DNA of 10,431 nt from Anaerolineae bacterium CG2_30_58_95 (GTDB lineage: Bacteria; Chloroflexota; Anaerolineae; Anaerolineales; Villigracilaceae), in contig MNXK01000078.1 in NCBI GenBank assembly GCA_001872165.1, positions 1 to 10,431 on the forward strand, written 5' to 3'. The notes beneath the pieces are model-generated. The model did no database searches. It saw only the letters and a list, made by a program, of their open reading frames with translations, and was not told the origin of the DNA. A program made the translations under genes and the position numbers. Shown in pieces: positions 6,801 to 10,431 of the stretch (its first letter is position 1; each line of letters begins with the position of its first letter).

Positions 6801-8430
6801 CAACGACATCATTGACCAGCGCCAGGTGCTCTTCAGCGAGGCCAAGGCCAACAGCCTGGATTCCTACAACTTGGCGCACCCCGATAAAACCCTGCCGGCG
6901 ATCCTGGTCGCCATCGACAACTTTGCCGAGTTCAAGGAATACTACGAAGGGTTGATGGGACCGCTGATCTCCCTGGTGCGCGAGTCGCGCGCCTATGGCG
7001 TGCACTTCCTGTTCTCGGCGGACACACCCAATTCGCTCACCGGAAAGCTGTACAACCTGATCACCGAGCGCTTCACGCTCAAACTTTCGGATCCCTCCGA
7101 GTACGCCGACATCGTCGGACGCGGTGTTCCAGCCGACCTGAGCGCGGTCCCCGGCCGCGGCTACGTGCGGGTCGGCAACATGCCGCTCGAGTTCCAGACG
7201 GCGCTGACCTTTACGCCCGAGGAGGGCGACCCGGGTGGGATCAGCAAGATCAGCAAAATGTGCATGCGCATGACAGAAATGTGGGAAGGAAAATGGAAGG
7301 GCGAGAAACCGTCCACCGTCGAGACCCTGCCGCTGCGTTATTCGCTCGACAACCTGATGAAACAGGTGACGCTGCCCCAGGTGCGTCACATCTACGCCGT
7401 GATGGGCATCGACGACCGCACGCTGGGACCCGCGCTGATCGACATCGAGCGCCAGGGGCCGCACATGGTGGTCATCGGCCAGCCGTTCTCCGGCAAGACC
7501 ACCACCCTGCGCACCATGATGCTATCCGTGGCGGCCAACTACTCGCCCGATGAAATCATGATGGTGCTGATCGACTTCTCGCGCAAGCTGTGGAAGGCCA
7601 GCCAGACCTCGCTGGCCAACATCCCGCACGTGGTGCAGACCATCGACGACATCGAACAACTGGACGATTTCCTGGAGAATATGAAGGTCGAGTGCGCCGA
7701 GTTTGACACGAAACCCAAGCGGCGCAAGATCATGATCATCATCGACGACTACGACGGCTTCACCGAAGAGGCGAGCCGCAAGAAGATGTCCTTCTTCGAG
7801 AACCTCTCGATGCTCATCCGCAAATACCAGACCGCCGGCGTGTTCCTGATCGTGGCCGGCTCGCTGGGTATCATGAGCTCGTCAGACGACCTGCGCAAGG
7901 TCTACGCAGCGCCCAACTTCGGCATCGCGCTGAGGAGCGCCGACGCGGTCAACCGGCTGAACGGCAAATTCCCGCGCAGCCTGGCGGAGACGGATCTGCC
8001 CATGGGACGCGCCTTCACCGTCCGCTCGGGCATCACCGCCATGCTGCAGATCGCCACGCCGTACGCCAACGACGAGGACGTTGAAGGCTCGCTGGACCTT
8101 TGGGTGAACCGCATCAAGGAACGCTACCCGCAAAAGAACGTCACCTGGTTGTCCGGCGGCAAGGTCAAGAAATCGTCTGATCAGTCAGGACCAGCGGGCG
8201 CCCCCGCGGCTCCTGCAGGACCCGACCTGTCCAAGTACAACATCCCCGACCTCAAGAAGCTGCTGATGGGTGCAGGGCTGCCGGAGTCGGTGACCAACCT
8301 GTTCAGCGACAGCGACATCATCGAGAACGCCCGGGCGATGGGTCTGCTGGATGCCAAGCCGGAAGCGAAGCCGGAAGAAAAGCCGGAAGACAAGGCGGAT
8401 GCCAAAGGCAAGAAGAAGAAGGCAGGTTGA
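3853..8430 (+). CDS. eccC: EccC/EssC-type FtsK/SpoIIIE secretion ATPase
   Basis: 1525 residues; GGGGAG lies about seven bases before the ATG. This is the motor of type VII secretion. The N-terminal RPPRIEPQLPSG resembles the start of actinobacterial EccC, without the FHA head of Firmicutes EssC. Two membrane helices follow (about 38-58 and 62-86). The stalk contains LWERRPHDHDFMDLRLG, a typical EccC signature, and a charged Lys/Glu insert (about 220-245). There are three ATPase modules. Module 1: Walker A GSTGSGKS (548-555), Walker B IIIDE (D659-E660), AAQRP sensor. Module 2: GASGRGKT (917-924), IDN (D1022-N1023). Module 3: GQPFSGKT (1209-1216), IIIDD (D1298-D1299). Only module 1 has a full catalytic DE pair, in line with the family, where later modules mainly bind substrate. 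The C-terminus adds an Ala/Pro linker, a short helical segment (about 1457-1495) and a Lys/Glu-rich tail. In Actinobacteria the protein is often split in two; here it is one chain. It would sit at the inner face of the membrane and export WXG100-like proteins. Confidence 0.95.
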   Translation: MSDKIFIDRPPRIEPQLPSGLFTVPNPPDTKENTGQLLQQAFLPAVMIMGYILASTFGGQKGGLFMMIPMGLSVVATISLALYSAMKDRKQREEAEAAYKRRISELRLKMESEHEQQRIYYFYNYPDPEKTLGIAADINRPPAGREEEIRSGTRLWERRPHDHDFMDLRLGISTRLSTVIYKISENEKTESPLMREATRLAEDSRLLYDVPVTIPILLQTDEAEKKKVESKKQDEEGKEEQAQESKGVTIRHSIGITGTSSEKVHSYVRTMLVDYAAFQSPQDTTLYVAGTSEARQYWRWAYALPHCVGSDRTETLLFENDEKPGENEADYMRLFWKNIRTILERRRMRLQDKESGADVKLPFMLVVVDAINPAPDWSCLHDLEGEAAISTILMDGQMLGASILFLVPDRSKVPSRCLSVIEVDNDPVDEDAAVFRYAETGFNSILYVGSTKLVTTQEKAREFSRNLEMVDVRRGYGSSLAATVTLMDMLNVTTIDQLQQMAQENWRRSMDPKVADWLFTAVGLLSGNEPRVLTFSAKADGVHGIIAGSTGSGKSELLMTLIIGMALNFNPDVLNFVLVDYKGGSAFEPFKRLPHKVDIVTNLDQSATARVFASIIAELDRRQKLNTYTNSKDIVHYRRKGLNLEPDRPPYPHLFIIIDEFAEMISGNAEYKAQLESITRLGRALGVTLILAAQRPVGVTDQMRANIKFRICLRVETPDDSREVLRRADAAFLPPGIPGRGYLQIGNENIELIQTAYTGGDYKGPQEENAVPNVVWVDRPRKSAAQKATEPPKLYDVIVEMLAKMALQESRPQWRPWPEFLPMQTGANVLSLQTPLDTAYMNDADIEVLRMYNKEDATSLTLNEKATTFWNDGFEWRGVQWGKNSMHPLIGVVDNPYKASQRPLSVNFPNGHAVVFGASGRGKTTFLRTVITSLALTHSPDELHVYILDFGGRAMSSLGDLPHVGAVVTSEEEERVLRALRKVNDIIDQRQVLFSEAKANSLDSYNLAHPDKTLPAILVAIDNFAEFKEYYEGLMGPLISLVRESRAYGVHFLFSADTPNSLTGKLYNLITERFTLKLSDPSEYADIVGRGVPADLSAVPGRGYVRVGNMPLEFQTALTFTPEEGDPGGISKISKMCMRMTEMWEGKWKGEKPSTVETLPLRYSLDNLMKQVTLPQVRHIYAVMGIDDRTLGPALIDIERQGPHMVVIGQPFSGKTTTLRTMMLSVAANYSPDEIMMVLIDFSRKLWKASQTSLANIPHVVQTIDDIEQLDDFLENMKVECAEFDTKPKRRKIMIIIDDYDGFTEEASRKKMSFFENLSMLIRKYQTAGVFLIVAGSLGIMSSSDDLRKVYAAPNFGIALRSADAVNRLNGKFPRSLAETDLPMGRAFTVRSGITAMLQIATPYANDEDVEGSLDLWVNRIKERYPQKNVTWLSGGKVKKSSDQSGPAGAPAAPAGPDLSKYNIPDLKKLLMGAGLPESVTNLFSDSDIIENARAMGLLDAKPEAKPEEKPEDKADAKGKKKKAG
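8356..8391 (+). repeat. Three 12-base tandem units in the motor gene tail
   Basis: AAGCCGGAAG recurs at 8356, 8368 and 8380 with a period of 12 bases, encoding KPEA, KPEE and KPED. It forms the disordered charged tail of the ATPase, and unit number could vary between strains. Confidence 0.75.
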
Positions 8431-8431
8431 A

Positions 8432-9481
8432 ATGAGCGATTATATTGACGTCAAGATCGATGTCTTTGAACACGCTGACCAGCGGGCGCGCGTCCTCGAA
8501 AGCCTGACGCCCGCCGGCCTGATCCAGGAGGTCCTCAAGGAGTTCGACGACGTCACCGCCGACGCACCGGAGAAATACGCCATCTACCTGAAGGGCATGG
8601 AGCGGCCGCTCAACCCCGGTTCCACCATGGCGCAACTGGACATCCAACCGCAGGACATACTGGTCTTCGATTATATCCGGCAGCCGATCCGGGAGATGCT
8701 GGATTCGAGGGATTATGCCTTCCTGCGCGAAGAAACGACCGGGAAGGTTTACGATATTCAATGGCAGCCGGCCGTGATCGGCCGCCCCGACTCAGATGTC
8801 GGCCATAATATCATCCTGGCAGTGAACGTGAAGCTTCTGCCGAATGGCATGACGGTCTCGCGCAAGCACGCCCAGATCACCTTTTCCGAAGGCCGCTATT
8901 ATATTGAACCGCTGGCTGAGCATAACCCGGTCTTACTGAACGGCAAGGAGATCCCGCTAAACAGCAAGCGTGAAATCAAACATGGAGATAAGTTGCTGCT
9001 GGGTCACAATAAAATTGTTATGACATTTCTGACACAATCTGTTCAGCCATCTACGGTCAAAGAAACCAAATCTCAAACACCCTCGCAGCCAATACCCACG
9101 CCGGTTCCTCCGCTTGTGTCTCAACCTGGCTCCGAGAAGAAAGGCGAGACACTCTTCGTACCCGAAGGTAAAATTCTGTCTTATCTTATTGTTGAAAAAT
9201 GTACTATCTCAGAACGAATAGGGCAGCGGCTGGGAATCGCCGATTACCCGTTTGTGTTAGGTCGTGAGACCCTTATTTTGCTCAACGAATCCGAAGTCTC
9301 ACGCAGACATGCTGAGTTTACCTTCGACCCGCGCACAAAGAAATTCTACATCACTGATTTGCACAGCACCAACGGCGTTGCTATCAACACTAAAATCATC
9401 CAGCCTGACCTTCCACACGAAATCGGCCCGGGGGTGCATATCCAACTGGGGCCAAGCGTGGTTGTGCGTTTTGAAATTTGA
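8432..9481 (+). CDS. Ubiquitin-like (EsaB/YukD-like) domain fused to two FHA domains
   Basis: 349 residues from the ATG at 8432, one base after the stop of the motor gene; the longer in-frame opening from 8351 is just overlap with that gene. Residues about 1-80 look like a ubiquitin-like fold of the YukD/EsaB sort (a first strand, a helix LIQEVLKEF, and the late strand DILVFDY). FHA domain 1 (about 100-200) has GR (117-118), SRKHA (143-147) and LNG (169-171). A Pro/Thr/Gln-rich linker (about 208-238) leads to FHA domain 2 (about 255-349) with GR (277-278), SRRHA (290-294) and STNG (312-315), the canonical phosphothreonine-binding set. Firmicutes keep these parts apart: free YukD, and FHA domains on EssC. 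Here they are joined in one soluble protein, presumably docking to the motor or pseudokinase and reading phosphorylation by the next gene's kinase. Codon use turns more A+T rich from about 9000 onward. Confidence 0.82.
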   Translation: MSDYIDVKIDVFEHADQRARVLESLTPAGLIQEVLKEFDDVTADAPEKYAIYLKGMERPLNPGSTMAQLDIQPQDILVFDYIRQPIREMLDSRDYAFLREETTGKVYDIQWQPAVIGRPDSDVGHNIILAVNVKLLPNGMTVSRKHAQITFSEGRYYIEPLAEHNPVLLNGKEIPLNSKREIKHGDKLLLGHNKIVMTFLTQSVQPSTVKETKSQTPSQPIPTPVPPLVSQPGSEKKGETLFVPEGKILSYLIVEKCTISERIGQRLGIADYPFVLGRETLILLNESEVSRRHAEFTFDPRTKKFYITDLHSTNGVAINTKIIQPDLPHEIGPGVHIQLGPSVVVRFEI

Positions 9482-9487
9482 AATAGT

Positions 9488-10431
9488 ATGAATCCAGAGA
9501 AGATCGGACGTTACGAGATCAAAGCCGAGCTTGGCCGCGGCGGCATGGCCACCGTTTACCAGGCCTATGACCCGCGCTTCGAGCGTGAGGTGGCGATCAA
9601 AGTCTTGCCGCGCGAAATGCTGCACGACCCGCAGTTCCGCGTTCGCTTCGAGCGCGAAGCCAAGACCATCGCCATGCTGGAACACCCAGCCATTGTGCCA
9701 GTCTATGACTTCGGGGAAGAAGACGGGCAGCCGTATTTTGTCATGCGCTACATGACCGGCGGCTCGCTCTCCGACAGGATGAACCAAGGCCCTATCACGG
9801 TCAAGGAAGCAGCCCGGATTTTTGAACGCCTGGCCCCTGCAATGGATGAAGCGCACGCCAGAGGTATCATCCACCGCGACCTGAAGCCTGGGAATATTCT
9901 CTTCGACCGGCTCAACGAACCTTACGTTTCCGACTTTGGCATCGCCAAGCTATCCGAGGCTCAAGCCAACATTACCGGCAGTGCCGTCATTGGTACACCG
10001 GCTTACATGAGTCCAGAACAGGCGCAGGGTGAGCCAGTGGATGGGCGCTCGGATATCTATGCCTTGGGTGTGATCCTCTTTGAAATGCTGAGTGGCAAGC
10101 CGCCCTACAAGGCCGATACGCCCATGGGCGTGGTCGTCAAGCACATCACCGAGCCAGTGCCGCACATTCTGGATGTCAACTCCAACCTGCCGCAGGCGAT
10201 CGAGGCAGTCATCCAAAAGGGTATGGCGAAGGATAAACTAGAGCGCTTCGCCACCTGCGCCGACCTGGCGGCGGCCTTGAGCGCCATCGAACGGGGTGAG
10301 GCGCTGGATCTAAAGACCCTGCTGGGGGTGCCGCCCATTACCCCGACTCAGACCGTAGTCGCCAGGCGTGGTGAACAGCCCAAAGGCCGCGCACAGGTTT
10401 CGGGTCCGGCTGGCGCTCCGCCGCGCAAAAA
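9488..10431 (+). CDS. Hanks-type Ser/Thr protein kinase, 3' end outside the window
   Basis: The ATG at 9488 lies six bases after the FHA gene stop; 314 full codons are open to the window edge with no stop. The kinase domain is complete and looks active: glycine loop GRGGMATVY (16-24), K38 in VAIK, HRDLKPGN (H129, D131), DFG (D149-F-G151), activation segment GTPAYMSPEQA and a DIYALG motif. After about residue 275 an APE-rich, Pro/Ala/Gln linker begins, as in PknB-like receptor kinases where a membrane helix often follows; that part is not visible. Its place next to an FHA protein and a type VII motor suggests that it phosphorylates threonines bound by those FHA domains and so controls the system. 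General signalling unrelated to secretion cannot be ruled out. Confidence 0.92.
   Translation, partial: MNPEKIGRYEIKAELGRGGMATVYQAYDPRFEREVAIKVLPREMLHDPQFRVRFEREAKTIAMLEHPAIVPVYDFGEEDGQPYFVMRYMTGGSLSDRMNQGPITVKEAARIFERLAPAMDEAHARGIIHRDLKPGNILFDRLNEPYVSDFGIAKLSEAQANITGSAVIGTPAYMSPEQAQGEPVDGRSDIYALGVILFEMLSGKPPYKADTPMGVVVKHITEPVPHILDVNSNLPQAIEAVIQKGMAKDKLERFATCADLAAALSAIERGEALDLKTLLGVPPITPTQTVVARRGEQPKGRAQVSGPAGAPPRK

Noticed and set aside
4042..7464. Several long minus-strand open frames opposite the motor gene
   Set aside because: They have shadow composition (Gly/His/Ala/Val-rich), no ribosome binding sites and no recognised domains, as expected in high-G+C DNA.
8351..8431. Longer start for the Ub-like/FHA protein inside the motor gene
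   Set aside because: The added residues are the +1-frame reading of the Lys/Glu repeat tail; the ATG at 8432 directly starts the ubiquitin-like fold.
1..10431. CRISPR array, insertion sequence or transposon ends
   Set aside because: No regularly spaced repeats, no transposase reading frame and no paired terminal repeats were found beyond the hairpins listed.

Overview
The window most likely comes from a bacterium of the phylum Chloroflexota, probably an Anaerolineae-type lineage. This is inferred from the Hanks kinase style, the gene mix and the codon use, not from a marker gene. It has two parts. The left part (about 1-2600) has moderate G+C, and the right part (about 2770-10431) is clearly more G+C rich.

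Left edge, minus strand: a tRNA-Arg(CCU) gene (901 down to 122) is split in its anticodon loop by a 706-nt group I intron (864 down to 159). The intron core closely resembles the small IC3 introns of bacterial tRNA genes, such as the Azoarcus tRNA-Ile intron. The terminal loop of its P5 helix holds a complete gene for an HNH endonuclease with zinc ribbons (343-807), read from the OPPOSITE strand to the tRNA and intron. This gene has its own ribosome binding site and a plausible promoter buried in the intron's P6 helix. A tRNA promoter (911-940) and a leaky-looking stem plus U-run terminator (52-110) complete the unit.

From 959 rightwards everything is on the plus strand and looks like a type VII (ESX/WXG100) secretion locus with an unusual mix of parts. 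First comes an extended -10 promoter flanked by an inverted repeat. It is followed by a Sec-exported von Willebrand A protein (1038-2288) and a 92-residue WXG100-like protein ending in a YxxxD signal (2296-2574). After two strong hairpins (2547-2585, 2661-2725) come four further genes: a membrane-anchored pseudokinase recalling EssB/YukC (2767-3837), a 1525-residue EccC/EssC-type motor with two membrane helices and three ATPase modules (3853-8430), a ubiquitin-like (EsaB/YukD-like) domain fused to two FHA domains (8432-9481), and an intact Ser/Thr kinase that runs off the window (9488-10431).

Taken together, the motor would drive export of WXG100-like substrates. The pseudokinase and the Ub-like/FHA protein would supply the accessory roles that Firmicutes place in EssB, EsaB and the FHA head of EssC. 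The active kinase could control assembly through the phosphothreonine-binding FHA domains. The motor itself looks actinobacterial (EccC-like, no FHA head) while the accessory set looks Firmicutes-like, so the locus is a hybrid of the two classical designs.
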